A stretch of 64,000 nucleotides of DNA from JBEBGV01 sp040081265. GTDB lineage: Bacteria; Acidobacteriota; Vicinamibacteria; Vicinamibacterales; UBA2999. The notes beneath the pieces were generated by a model. That model saw only the letters and a program-made list of their open reading frames with translations, ran no database searches and was not told where the DNA came from. A program made the position numbers and the translations under genes. Location of the stretch: contig JBEBGV010000016.1 of NCBI GenBank assembly GCA_040081265.1, positions 17,291-81,290 of the forward strand, written 5' to 3'. Positions within the stretch are counted from its first letter, which is position 1; every line of letters starts with the position of its first letter. Shown piece after piece: positions 1 through 8,325 of the stretch.

Positions 1-27
1 CGACACGACGAGTTCGCGAACGTACAT
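1..27 (-). CDS. 5' end of a gene cut by the window edge
   Basis: On the minus strand a GGGAGGAAGG ribosome-binding sequence (positions 28-37) immediately precedes an ATG at 27. Nine codons (MYVRELVVS) are visible before the window ends. This is too little to identify the product. The strong Shine-Dalgarno is the main support. It may be co-transcribed with the small gene at 188-406, which points the same way 160 bases upstream. Confidence 0.45.
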
Positions 28-187
28 CCTTCCTCCCTTCGTGTATCTGACGTGACGCGAACCATGCGCCACGACCAGAATATTCAAAGAACGAATCTGG
101 TTTCAGACTACGAGTTGAAAGGAAGAAAGAATAGACGGCGGATTGCGCCGGGCTGGCACATCGCGAAATTCGTTGGTGGTTAGCCTC

Positions 188-406
188 TCAGGACACTCGC
201 CGCTGAACGATCCGATCCTGGTTATCCACAACGATCAGTTCGATGAAGTCCGAGCGAACACCGGTCGCGACCATGCGCTCGGCGATGGCATCGATAGCTG
301 CGAACGCTTCTTCGGCAGTGGCGTGCTCGCTCTGAACAGTCGCTTCCACTGACCTATTCAGGCCATATGGCTGAACGACTCTGTATGGGAGAGTATGCAA
401 CCTCAT
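188..406 (-). CDS. small hypothetical protein (72 aa)
   Basis: A 72-residue acidic soluble protein. The middle reads ATAEEAFAAIDAIAERM, then DFIELIVVDNQDRIV, suggesting an alpha helix followed by a beta strand. I recognise no named domain. The composition is protein-like and no competing frame is convincing. A weak GAGAACGG precedes the ATG. It is the first gene of a leftward pair with the partial gene at the window edge. Function unknown. Confidence 0.55.
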   Translation of the reverse strand: MRLHTLPYRVVQPYGLNRSVEATVQSEHATAEEAFAAIDAIAERMVATGVRSDFIELIVVDNQDRIVQRRVS

Positions 407-498
407 CCGTTCTCACTTGCCAGGACTGCGGTCATCACGTCCTCGGCAAGGGTGATTCTAGAACGACTGCGTTCGTTGCATAAGGCACGGAGAATCTA

Positions 499-1164
499 AT
501 GGCTCAAGCCCAGGACGACGTTCTCTCCCATTGGTCAACCTTGATCGAGAACTTTCAAACCTCACCCCTTGCTTTCTCCCAAGCGGTCGAAGAGGCACTC
601 GCCAGACGCCAGGTTCCACAAACACAGAACACGCGCGTTGACTATCGTGAGGCCGGTGTTCTCTCGGCCAATCGGGAGTACTTGCACGTCACTCGAGAGA
701 AGCTTGTCTTCGACATCTGCGGAGCGCCGTTCGGAACGGGATTCTTCGTCTCCTGGTGGCTGGCAGAAGAGCGACCCCACCTGAACCCTCTGCTGAAGAT
801 TCTGGTCATCTTTGGGATGCTTGGCGTCACTGGCGCGATCCTAAGTCAGCTTGGGTCTGTGCTCGGCCTCATCGTGCTCGCCCTTCTGGTCTTTGGTGGG
901 CTCGCCGTCGTCAACACCATGGCGACCAATGGCGACTTCAACGACAACATCGTCCGAGCACTTCCCATCTTAGGTCCGCTGTATGTCTGGCTCTTCACAC
1001 CCTCTACCTACTACCGCATCGACACAATGCAGATGTTTCAGAAGGCGGTGCACAACTCTGTGCTCGAAGTGATCGACACCATGACGGCGGATAAAGGGAT
1101 ACGCGCGTTGTCGGAGTCTGACCGTAAGCCGATCATGCGAGAGTTCTACGCTAAGGGCAGGTGA
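499..1164 (+). CDS. two-pass membrane protein of unknown function, coupled to the ATPase gene
   Basis: A 221-residue protein. It has a soluble N-terminal part (1-90, predicted helical, with REYLHVTREKLVFDICGAPFG near 59-79), two hydrophobic segments near 99-117 and 120-140, and a basic C-terminal part. A GGAG lies 6 bases before the ATG. Its stop codon overlaps the start region of the downstream VirD4/HerA-like ATPase gene, so the two are almost certainly translated together. A role as membrane anchor or partner of that ATPase is an inference from coupling. No family is recognised. Confidence 0.8.
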   Translation: MAQAQDDVLSHWSTLIENFQTSPLAFSQAVEEALARRQVPQTQNTRVDYREAGVLSANREYLHVTREKLVFDICGAPFGTGFFVSWWLAEERPHLNPLLKILVIFGMLGVTGAILSQLGSVLGLIVLALLVFGGLAVVNTMATNGDFNDNIVRALPILGPLYVWLFTPSTYYRIDTMQMFQKAVHNSVLEVIDTMTADKGIRALSESDRKPIMREFYAKGR

Positions 1165-4100
1165 TGTCTCCCGATGAGACATCACTCGAATCGGATGCCC
1201 TGACACGAGCAGTCCGACTGACCTCTGCCTTCTATGCTTGGGAACGACGGGGTCGTGGTTGGGATGTCTGGCCGTACGCGGTGGAACTTGAGCCTCCGTT
1301 TCGACCATTCTTCTTCCAGTCGGCCCAGACTGCTCAAGTCGTCGATGACGCTCGCAAGCCGACCTTGCTCGGCGCATGGTTCGATCGCCTGATGGGTCGT
1401 GACCACCGCTCAGCTCTTGTTGAAGCCGACGACTTCGATGAACCGGAACCAGAACCTGCGAGCGACTCTCCAATCTCTGAAATCCAGATTGCACTCCCGC
1501 CTGATGTGAAGGTCTCTCCAGAACTGGCAGAGCACTTTCTCCTGAGCCTTTCGACGTGCGCGGAGCCACTCTCCTTCGAAGTCATCGGAACCTCTGAGTC
1601 AATCACCGTTCAGATTGCCTGCGCCGACGCTGACGCCAGTCATGTGCAGGAACAGATCCGAGCCTACTTCCCCGAGGCAGTGATTTCGGAGGCGGCTGGT
1701 TACTTTGCAGAACGGTGGACTGCGGGAGTTGGCGAACCGGTAGTCGTGGACTTTGCTCTGTCCCAAGAATTCATGCGACCCCTCAAGACGTTCTCGAAGT
1801 TTGACGCCGACCCTTTGATTGGTCTCATGGGGTCTATCGGCGATCTGGCTGAAAGCGAAGTGGCTGTGTTGCAGGTTCTCTTCCAGGCGGCGCGTGCGCC
1901 GTGGAGTCCCAACATCGTCCGCTCTGTCACCGACTGGGAGGGCGAAGCATTCTTCGTGGATAGCCCCGAACTTGTTTCTTTCTCGAAAGAGAAGATAGAT
2001 CGTCCGCTCTTTGCTGCTGTCATCAGAGTGGCAGCGAGGAGTCCTGTGTCCGGACGAGCCTGGCAGTTTGCCAAGCGTCTAGGAGGTGCACTCTCGCAGA
2101 TTGGAAATCCGTCGAGCAATGAACTCATCGCTCTTTCGAACGATGAGTATTCGGACGATGTTCACGTGGAGGATGTGCTGCGACGACAGACGCGCCGAAG
2201 TGGCGCCCTTCTCAACAGCGAGGAACTGGTCTCTCTCGTCCACCCGCCATCGACATCCGTTCGAGCACTCCGCCTGACGCGTGAGCACAGACGGACGAAG
2301 GCCATGCCGAAAGCACTCTTGGGACACGAACTGTTCCTCGGAGAGAACACCCATGGCGGAGTCGCTCAGCGCGTCACCATCGGTCAGGAACAGCGTCTTC
2401 GGCACACGCACCTCGTAGGTGCATCGGGCACAGGAAAATCGACACTGCTCTTGAACATGCTCGTGCAAGATATGGAGCATGGACGCGGACTGGCGCTCAT
2501 CGACCCACATGGAGACCTCATCGACCAGGTGCTAGCGCAAGTTCCTGAGTCCCGTGTGAGCGACGTCATCCTCGTTGACCCAGCCGACACAGACTTCCCG
2601 GTCGGCTTCAACATCCTCTCGGCGCACTCCGAGCTCGAGAAGACACTCCTCGCCTCTGATCTCGTCGCAGTGTTTCGCAGGCTCTCGACCAGTTGGGGTG
2701 ACCAGATGACATCTGTCCTCTCCAACGCCGTCTTGGCATTCCTAGAAAGCACGAAGGGTGGGACGCTTGCCGACCTACGGCGCTTCCTCGTGGAAGCTGA
2801 GTTCCGGAAGGAGTTCCTGCAGACCGTGCGGGATCCCGAGGTGGTCTACTACTGGCAGAAGGAGTTCCCACTTCTGTCGGGCAAGCCACAAGCTCCTCTC
2901 CTGACAAGGCTCGATGCCTTCTTGCGTCCACGTCTTGTGCGCAACATGGTGACGCAACCGACGAGTCTCGACTTCACCTCAATCATGAACGAGGGGAAGA
3001 TTCTCCTGGTCAAGCTTGCCCAGGGAGCAATCGGGGAAGAGAACGCCGCGCTGCTTGGCAGTCTGTTTGTCGCCAAGATTCATCAGCTGGCATTGGGTCG
3101 TCAGTCGATCACTGAGCATGAACGCAGACCGTTCTTCGTCTACCTCGACGAGTTCCAACACTTCGTCACGCCTTCGATGGCGACACTCCTTACTGGTGCG
3201 AGGAAATACAAACTCGGACTTGTCCTCGCCCATCAAGAACTACGCCAGCTCTGGAACCAAGACCGTGATGTGGCAGGGGCTGTTCTCGCAAACGCTGCAA
3301 CCAGGATTTGTTTCCGAGTCGGAGATGACGATGCGAAGAAGCTGGAGGACGGCTTCACGAGTTTCGCCGCTCGAGACATTCAGAACCTTGGGGTCGGTCA
3401 GGCCATCTGCCGTGTCGATAGAACCGATTGGGATTTCAGCTTAACGACGGTGCCGACGCCCGCGGCTTGCGCGGACGAGAGTGCACGGCGCGAACGCATC
3501 ATATCGGCTTCGCGGGAGCGATACGGGACGACGCCAATCATCGTCGAAGCGACGACTGCGCCTCCAGTCGAACGAATCATCAACGTTGCGCCACGTCAAG
3601 TACGACGGACTGAACGAGCTGAGTCGAATGAGCCTCCCATTCCCGCAAACGATCGCCTTCCAGTCGAAAGGCCACCGACCTTGCCAGGTCGCGGAGGTGC
3701 GCAACATAAGTACGTGCAGGAATTGATTCGAAGATGGGCGGAGGCCAACGGCTGGAAAGTTGATATTGAAAAGGCCATCCATGATGGCCTTGGAAGTGTA
3801 GATGTCGCTCTTGAAATAGGTGACCATCGAGTTGCCTGCGAAGTTTCAGTGACCTCCACGTCCGCGTACGAAGTCGGAAACGTTCGCAAGTGTCTGTCTG
3901 CCGGGTTCACGCAGGTGACAGTGGTTACGCTTGATCGCAAGACCGAAACAAGGCTACGAGGTGTTTTTGCGAAGGAGCTAGAGCCTGCTGAGTTCGGCCG
4001 AGTTGAGATCCTCCTAGTGGAGGATTTGTTTGAGTATCTCGGTAGCCTGTCGCGACCAGCTCTCTCCGAGACAAGAACCAAGGGATACAAAGTGACCGTC

Positions 4101-4193
4101 AGGGGGAGGAGTCCTGCAAAGACGGCGGGAGCAATGACTCAGGCAGTAATCGCCAAGACGCTTGTCGCAGCTCTTCGACGTTTGCGCGGGTAG
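1161..4193 (+). CDS. VirD4/HerA-type ATPase with C-terminal nuclease-like domain
   Basis: A 1010-residue protein. Residues about 105-400 form a mixed region like the N-terminal parts of conjugation and HerA-like ATPases. The motor domain follows, with Walker A GASGTGKST (420-428), IDPHGD (447-452) and Walker B VYLDEFQ (660-666). After a proline-rich linker (about 800-845) comes a domain at about 850-955 with D881 and E894-V-S896, resembling a restriction-endonuclease fold but with Ser where Lys is usual. By family it should move or process DNA at the membrane, as a coupling protein or in island transfer or defence. Two starts are possible: GTG 1161 or ATG 1164, both overlapping the upstream stop. 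No relaxase or other type IV secretion gene is visible nearby. Confidence 0.85.
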   Translation: MMSPDETSLESDALTRAVRLTSAFYAWERRGRGWDVWPYAVELEPPFRPFFFQSAQTAQVVDDARKPTLLGAWFDRLMGRDHRSALVEADDFDEPEPEPASDSPISEIQIALPPDVKVSPELAEHFLLSLSTCAEPLSFEVIGTSESITVQIACADADASHVQEQIRAYFPEAVISEAAGYFAERWTAGVGEPVVVDFALSQEFMRPLKTFSKFDADPLIGLMGSIGDLAESEVAVLQVLFQAARAPWSPNIVRSVTDWEGEAFFVDSPELVSFSKEKIDRPLFAAVIRVAARSPVSGRAWQFAKRLGGALSQIGNPSSNELIALSNDEYSDDVHVEDVLRRQTRRSGALLNSEELVSLVHPPSTSVRALRLTREHRRTKAMPKALLGHELFLGENTHGGVAQRVTIGQEQRLRHTHLVGASGTGKSTLLLNMLVQDMEHGRGLALIDPHGDLIDQVLAQVPESRVSDVILVDPADTDFPVGFNILSAHSELEKTLLASDLVAVFRRLSTSWGDQMTSVLSNAVLAFLESTKGGTLADLRRFLVEAEFRKEFLQTVRDPEVVYYWQKEFPLLSGKPQAPLLTRLDAFLRPRLVRNMVTQPTSLDFTSIMNEGKILLVKLAQGAIGEENAALLGSLFVAKIHQLALGRQSITEHERRPFFVYLDEFQHFVTPSMATLLTGARKYKLGLVLAHQELRQLWNQDRDVAGAVLANAATRICFRVGDDDAKKLEDGFTSFAARDIQNLGVGQAICRVDRTDWDFSLTTVPTPAACADESARRERIISASRERYGTTPIIVEATTAPPVERIINVAPRQVRRTERAESNEPPIPANDRLPVERPPTLPGRGGAQHKYVQELIRRWAEANGWKVDIEKAIHDGLGSVDVALEIGDHRVACEVSVTSTSAYEVGNVRKCLSAGFTQVTVVTLDRKTETRLRGVFAKELEPAEFGRVEILLVEDLFEYLGSLSRPALSETRTKGYKVTVRGRSPAKTAGAMTQAVIAKTLVAALRRLRG

Positions 4194-4269
4194 ATGTCCC
4201 GGTACCGATCGACACTTGCTCACGCGGTCTCGGAAGGCAACTCCTTGCGGCAATTGGTTGTCGACAGAC

Positions 4270-4297
4270 AAAAAGGCGTGTCGTCACAACACGCCTT
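4270..4297 (-). terminator. rho-independent terminator of the small membrane peptide gene
   Basis: A 9-bp stem (AAGGCGTGT at 4273-4281 with ACACGCCTT at 4289-4297) has a 7-base loop. Read on the minus strand it runs directly into five T residues (AAAAA on plus at 4270-4274). The T tract shows it ends leftward transcription, about 50 bases after the stop of the 32-residue ORF. On the plus strand no T tract follows, so it is a poor terminator for the ATPase gene. Confidence 0.75.
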
Positions 4298-4347
4298 CAC
4301 ACCAGGCCGCACGGTCTACCCAATGCTGCCAAAGAGGTACGTCGCAC

Positions 4348-4446
4348 CTAACGGTGCTTGATCAGCTGCCATGCTAGCAGAACAATCACGACCATTGCGG
4401 TACAGGCAAATATCGCTATCGTTACGTATCGAGGTTCATCAGACAT
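4348..4446 (-). CDS. 32-residue single-pass membrane peptide
   Basis: The minus-strand frame reads an acidic start (MSDEPRY), a hydrophobic helix of about 21 residues (VTIAIFACTAMVVIVLLAW) and a basic end (QLIKHR), then TAG. A GGGGAG lies 4 bases before the ATG, and an intrinsic terminator sits 50 bases downstream. Start signal, membrane-helix layout and terminator together make a gene plausible despite its size. The charge pattern suggests a basic C-terminus on the cytoplasmic side. Function unknown: a small regulator or toxin of the membrane is possible. Confidence 0.55.
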   Translation of the reverse strand: MSDEPRYVTIAIFACTAMVVIVLLAWQLIKHR

Positions 4447-4627
4447 ACATCTCCCCAGAGCAGGCGATTGTTCGAGTTGGCTTACGTCTCGGTGGAAATT
4501 AGAACGGCGGGACCTGGCGAGCAGAGTCGAGCTTCGAGTCAGTTCTGCTAAAAATTTAGCACACTGGCTGAAACATGCAAGGTCCGCAGCTGGTGCGGCA
4601 ATGGAATGTTGATTGAAGGAGTGATCA

Positions 4628-6964
4628 GTGACGGTTTCTGAGAAGGCGGAAGGACCACGACTCGTTCCGGTTTTCCGAACGCCTGCGGGTTATCTCCTGC
4701 GAGCCCTAGCCTATCTTGTTGTATCCAGTCTGGCGCTACTTGGTGGCTATTTGATTGGCTCGGCACGAGCTATCCCGCCAGCGGGTAACTGGATCCTTCT
4801 AGGGATTCCCTTGGGAGCTTCCGGCTTGTTTGCGCTCGGCTACTCGATTTGCTTCCACCGGGATGACGGCGATGGCCACGCCGATATTCGCCAGAGGCAA
4901 CTCGAGGATGTGATTGTTGCGCTAGTCTGTCTAATCTATGTTGAAACCTCGCTGCTATTGGTCGTGTGGCACCAGTCACTGTCCTACACCATCTCAAATG
5001 CGCTAGGGATCGCATTCGGACTTCATGCCCTGATTTGCCTCGTCTATTCGATCACGCTTCTCTGGCGCTACCGGTCAGAGGACCAGCCACATCTTCGACA
5101 TCTCCTCGCGTGGCCAGCTGTGCTGATCATCGCCAACAATCTTCAAATCGGTATCGTCCTCGGCTCAGGGAGCGACGCATCGAGGCTCACGATGGGTCTC
5201 TTGGTCTTGATCGGATGGTTTCTGATTTCAGAGTTGAGACGTTTGTCGCGGCGGCCTCTGGTCTGGTGGAGTCTCGGCGCACTTCTAGTCGCTGCGATGA
5301 TTGTGTTTGCGTCACGCTTTAGGCGATTCGAAGACCTCGCTCCCGTCGGGCTAACCCTGGGTCCGGTTCTCTTCACGATAGCCTTGGCCGCATATCTGTC
5401 AGTCTCTGAGGCCTTCCAACTCACGGCTCGCCTCGCACAGCAAGAATTTCGAACCTCGAATGCAGTCATCCCCTTCTTGAGGGTAGCGACTTGGTCTCGG
5501 ACTAGAAATTTCTATCTAGCGACGCTTGCCGTGTTGGTATTTGCAACGTGGTTAGTTCCGCTCTTCTATTCAGCGACGGACGGAGGAGTTGTCTTCCTCC
5601 TGTGTTTTGCCGCTCACGCGCTGTGCTATCTGTGGTGGTGGAAAAGGCGGATAGCAACCCCTAGCAGCCTTATTGGGCGACGATGGTGGTTGATTAAGAC
5701 GACCTTTGCAGGAACGGTACTAGGAGCGATTTACTTCGATTGGCAATTTCACGTGGTCGACGGCTTCGTCATGAACACCAGCTTTCGAACATTTCTCGCC
5801 GGTCTGTCCACAACCCTTGCCCTCGTTGTCGGTGCGCGGCTTAGATCTACCGAGCAGTTTGAGGCGTGGACACGAGCCCAAACATTCGAGACAACGCGCG
5901 AGTTAATCGCCAGACGTCTAAACGCCGCCCGATTGCTAGTGCTGGCGTGTTGGCTCGGCGGTGCAATGGTGATGTATGGCCTAGGCTTCGCCTTTCCAGA
6001 AGGAAGTTCAAACCGATTGCGCATGGATGCGGGGTTAGCCGTCTATACCCTCATCATTCTCGTTATCTTCGTTGTCGACTTCGTGAGCGGCACGGATGAT
6101 CCCGCCTCGTCACCCCCCTTCGAAGCGAACACAACACTTCTCAGTCTGATCGCCGCGGGCTTATCCATCGTCCGCGCGGTCTCTGCGGTGTTGGTCGGCA
6201 GTATGGTGGGGTTGGGCCTTTTTCTTGGCGGGATGCCCTGGTCGCAGGCAACTCTATGCGCTGCACCCTTTGTCCTGGCTGTAATGGGGGGCGGAGCGAT
6301 AAATGACTTCTTCGACAGAGAACGGGATGCGGTCAACAAGCCTTGGAGGGCAATACCAGCTGGAGTGATTTCGCCAGACGGTGCCTTACGGCTCGCGATC
6401 ACCCTTCTCTCTGGATCTGTAGCGACCGCAATATTTGCGAATTACTCACGACTCCAACTCGGAGTGTTTGCGGCCACGCTCGGTGGCGTCGTGGTCTATA
6501 ACATCGTCGTGAGGTACGCCCCCGTTGCAAAGACGTTTTTCACGGGCATCCTATGCGCTCTTCCAATGGTTCTCGTGCTTGACTATGTGAGGGCACCCCT
6601 CATGTCGTTGTGCCTTGCCATGGTCGCTTTTATTGCGGGGCGCGAACTCCTTATGGATGTTCTCGACATCCATGGCGATAGGCTCGCTCGTACAACAACA
6701 CTTCCATGCAAACTCGGCACTAGGTTCTCGACGTTTCTTGGTTTCGCTCTTCAGGGTATCGGCTTGCTTGTTCTGACGTTTGCGGAGTTGGGCCGCCTTG
6801 ATTTGGCCGCTAGTTTGGTACATGCGCTCGCAGCTGCGACGACCGCGACTTGGGCGATCCTATGGTTCGTCTCAGATCCTGGACGAAGACGCAACGTCAT
6901 TTATGGGATGTGGATCACGCTCGCATGTGAGCTTTTTGTCGTCTTGCGAGGCCTATCAGTCTGA
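4628..6964 (+). CDS. large membrane protein with C-terminal UbiA-type prenyltransferase domain
   Basis: A 778-residue protein with about 18-20 hydrophobic segments. Residues about 510-778 match the UbiA superfamily. The first aspartate motif is NDFFDRERD (559-567), followed by KPWRAIPAG. The second is DVLDIHGD (677-684). Such enzymes transfer a polyprenyl chain to an aromatic or glycerol-type acceptor within the membrane. Usual UbiA proteins have about 290 residues, so the 500-residue membrane region in front is extra and unrecognised. The GTG start has AAGGAG 7 bases upstream. The gene stands alone in the island, without quinone or lipid genes nearby, so its acceptor cannot be guessed. Confidence 0.8.
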   Translation: MTVSEKAEGPRLVPVFRTPAGYLLRALAYLVVSSLALLGGYLIGSARAIPPAGNWILLGIPLGASGLFALGYSICFHRDDGDGHADIRQRQLEDVIVALVCLIYVETSLLLVVWHQSLSYTISNALGIAFGLHALICLVYSITLLWRYRSEDQPHLRHLLAWPAVLIIANNLQIGIVLGSGSDASRLTMGLLVLIGWFLISELRRLSRRPLVWWSLGALLVAAMIVFASRFRRFEDLAPVGLTLGPVLFTIALAAYLSVSEAFQLTARLAQQEFRTSNAVIPFLRVATWSRTRNFYLATLAVLVFATWLVPLFYSATDGGVVFLLCFAAHALCYLWWWKRRIATPSSLIGRRWWLIKTTFAGTVLGAIYFDWQFHVVDGFVMNTSFRTFLAGLSTTLALVVGARLRSTEQFEAWTRAQTFETTRELIARRLNAARLLVLACWLGGAMVMYGLGFAFPEGSSNRLRMDAGLAVYTLIILVIFVVDFVSGTDDPASSPPFEANTTLLSLIAAGLSIVRAVSAVLVGSMVGLGLFLGGMPWSQATLCAAPFVLAVMGGGAINDFFDRERDAVNKPWRAIPAGVISPDGALRLAITLLSGSVATAIFANYSRLQLGVFAATLGGVVVYNIVVRYAPVAKTFFTGILCALPMVLVLDYVRAPLMSLCLAMVAFIAGRELLMDVLDIHGDRLARTTTLPCKLGTRFSTFLGFALQGIGLLVLTFAELGRLDLAASLVHALAAATTATWAILWFVSDPGRRRNVIYGMWITLACELFVVLRGLSV

Positions 6965-6987
6965 CCCGCCGCCGGACATAGGTCTTA

Positions 6988-7006
6988 GAGCACGTTGCGA
7001 AATTAG
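6988..7006 (+). repeat. left inverted repeat of the IS5-family element
   Basis: 19 bp, identical to the reverse complement of 7882-7900. The transposase binding and cleavage end, preceded by the TA target duplication. Confidence 0.93.
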
Positions 7007-7075
7007 TTAACGACCCACTTGTACTTTGATCGCGCACTTGGTACGTTCGCCTGACCGACTGCGAGGCGGTCAGGC

Positions 7076-7885
7076 ATGCCGAAGGCGGTGATCGATGACG
7101 CGTTGTGGAGCCGCATCGAGCCGCTCCTGTCGAAACGACGAGCCCGTAACCGGCGATACGCCGGACGGACGCCGATTCCCGATCGCGCGGTGCTGACGGG
7201 CATCCTGTTCGTGCTCCGCAGCGGGCTTCCCTGGAACATGCTGCCCCGCGAGATGGGCTGCGGCTCAGGGACGACCTGCTGGCGGCGCTTGGTGCGCTGG
7301 CAACGCGCGGGCGTCTGGAAGCGCCTGCACACCGCCCTGCTCACGGAACTGCGTCGCAGGGGACAGCTCGATCTGGCACGGACCGTGGTCGACAGCTCGT
7401 CCCTCCGCGCGCTGCGCGGGGGAATAGAACTGGACCGAACCCTACCGATCGCCGCAAAGCCGGGGTCGAAGCATCATGTTCTCACCGACGCGCACGGGAT
7501 TCCGCTCGTCGCGATCCTGACCGCCGCCAACCGCCACGACGTCACCCAACTCCTCCCGTTGGTCGACGCGATGCCGCCCGTGCGCGGCGTCATCGGCCGC
7601 CCCCTCACCGGGCCCCGCCTCGTCCAAGGGGACCGAGGCTACGACTCGCAACCCCATCGCGACCAACTCCAGCACCGCGGGATTGCGTCGCAACTGGCCA
7701 AGCGCGGCACCCCAGACGGGAGCGGCTTGGGCCGCACGCGCTGGGTCGTCGAACGCACCCTCGCCTGGTTGCACCGGTTTCGCCGCCTGGCCGTCCGCTA
7801 CGAGCGCCGGCCCTGCGTCCACGAAGCCTTCCTGTCCCTGGCGTGCTCGCTGGTGTGCTGGTACTACCTCAAGCCCGTGATCTAA
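7076..7885 (+). CDS. IS5-family transposase
   Basis: A 269-residue DDE transposase. The N-terminal part carries the DUF4096-like helix-turn-helix (LWSRIEPLLSK to LPWNMLPREMG). The catalytic triad is visible as D106 (VVDSSS), D186 (GDRGYDS) and E226 (in WVVERTLAWLHRFRRL). Length is normal for single-frame IS5 members and there is no frameshift. GAGGCGG lies before the ATG. The stop TAA (7883-7885) lies inside the right terminal repeat. Confidence 0.95.
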   Translation: MPKAVIDDALWSRIEPLLSKRRARNRRYAGRTPIPDRAVLTGILFVLRSGLPWNMLPREMGCGSGTTCWRRLVRWQRAGVWKRLHTALLTELRRRGQLDLARTVVDSSSLRALRGGIELDRTLPIAAKPGSKHHVLTDAHGIPLVAILTAANRHDVTQLLPLVDAMPPVRGVIGRPLTGPRLVQGDRGYDSQPHRDQLQHRGIASQLAKRGTPDGSGLGRTRWVVERTLAWLHRFRRLAVRYERRPCVHEAFLSLACSLVCWYYLKPVI

Positions 7886-7900
7886 TTTCGCAACGTGCTC
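7882..7900 (+). repeat. right inverted repeat of the IS5-family element
   Basis: 19 bp, perfect reverse complement of 6988-7006, followed by TA (7901-7902). It contains the last bases of the transposase gene. Confidence 0.93.
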
Positions 7901-7912
7901 TAAGTCTTAAGA

Positions 7913-8311
7913 CTAGCGGCGAATCAGCTCGATCACTTCCGAACGCGCTTCGGCGTCAGGCCAGCCGGAAACCAAGCCTGGCTTCAGGGGCTTTGACGGA
8001 TTGATGAACGCTCGGACCTCAAAGTGTTTGCCTGAATCCAGCTGAGGCGAGCGTCCGAAGTAGACGGTAGCTGTCCAGAAACCAGTATTGCGGACCGTGG
8101 CCGGCGGCTGGGCCCAGAACTCCTGAGGAGCTTCAAGTGGACGGATGACGAGCCAGACCCTGGCTTCTGGGTCTGACACCTGTCCAGTCAACCTCTGAAG
8201 GTGAACCACCGTCGCACCATCCGCTGGAGTGAGCAGTGAGACCGGCGTGCTTTGGCCCCAGATGGGGTGCGCGGTGGACAGCAGGGCGACAATGACAATC
8301 CATGACTTCAT
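7913..8311 (-). CDS. secreted protein with an Ig-like/carbohydrate-binding-like fold (132 aa)
   Basis: A signal peptide (MKSWIVIVALLSTAHPIWGQ) precedes about 110 residues. The pattern (VSLLTPADGATVVHLQRLTGQV, then WLVIRPL, FWTATVYFG and FEVRAFINP) suggests a single beta-sandwich domain of the bacterial Ig-like type. A GGAGG stands 7 bases before the ATG. It is the last gene of a four-gene leftward cassette. The upstream protein (8326-8886) has a similar core, so the two may be diverged relatives. Function unknown. Confidence 0.75.
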   Translation of the reverse strand: MKSWIVIVALLSTAHPIWGQSTPVSLLTPADGATVVHLQRLTGQVSDPEARVWLVIRPLEAPQEFWAQPPATVRNTGFWTATVYFGRSPQLDSGKHFEVRAFINPSKPLKPGLVSGWPDAEARSEVIELIRR

Positions 8312-8325
8312 GATTCGCCTCCAGA

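Larger units (their letters stand above)
4194..4627. other. 434-bp gap between the ATPase gene and the UbiA-fusion gene
   Basis: Apart from the minus-strand 32-codon gene (4348-4446) and its terminator (4270-4297), I see only a Shine-Dalgarno (AAGGAG near 4616-4621) for the GTG start at 4628. The stretch 4540-4560 is AT-rich and may hold a promoter for the rightward gene, but no convincing -35/-10 pair was found. Confidence 0.5.
6988..7900 (+). mobile_element. complete IS5-family insertion sequence, 913 bp
   Basis: The element is bounded by perfect 19-bp inverted repeats: GAGCACGTTGCGAAATTAG at 6988-7006 and its reverse complement at 7882-7900. A TA dinucleotide flanks both ends (6986-6987 and 7901-7902), fitting the short target duplication of IS427/IS1031-like members. 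One transposase gene fills the interior and its stop lies inside the right repeat. The element is GC-richer than the island around it. Intact ends and an open transposase frame suggest recent arrival. It sits between two convergent genes and breaks neither. Confidence 0.93.

Noticed and set aside
4273..4297. Stem-loop as terminator of the rightward ATPase gene
   Set aside because: No T tract follows on the plus strand. The T tract is on the minus strand and serves the small leftward gene.
4358..4612. 84-residue plus-strand frame in the gap before the UbiA-fusion gene
   Set aside because: Mixed composition, no ribosome-binding sequence, and it overlaps the better supported minus-strand peptide gene.
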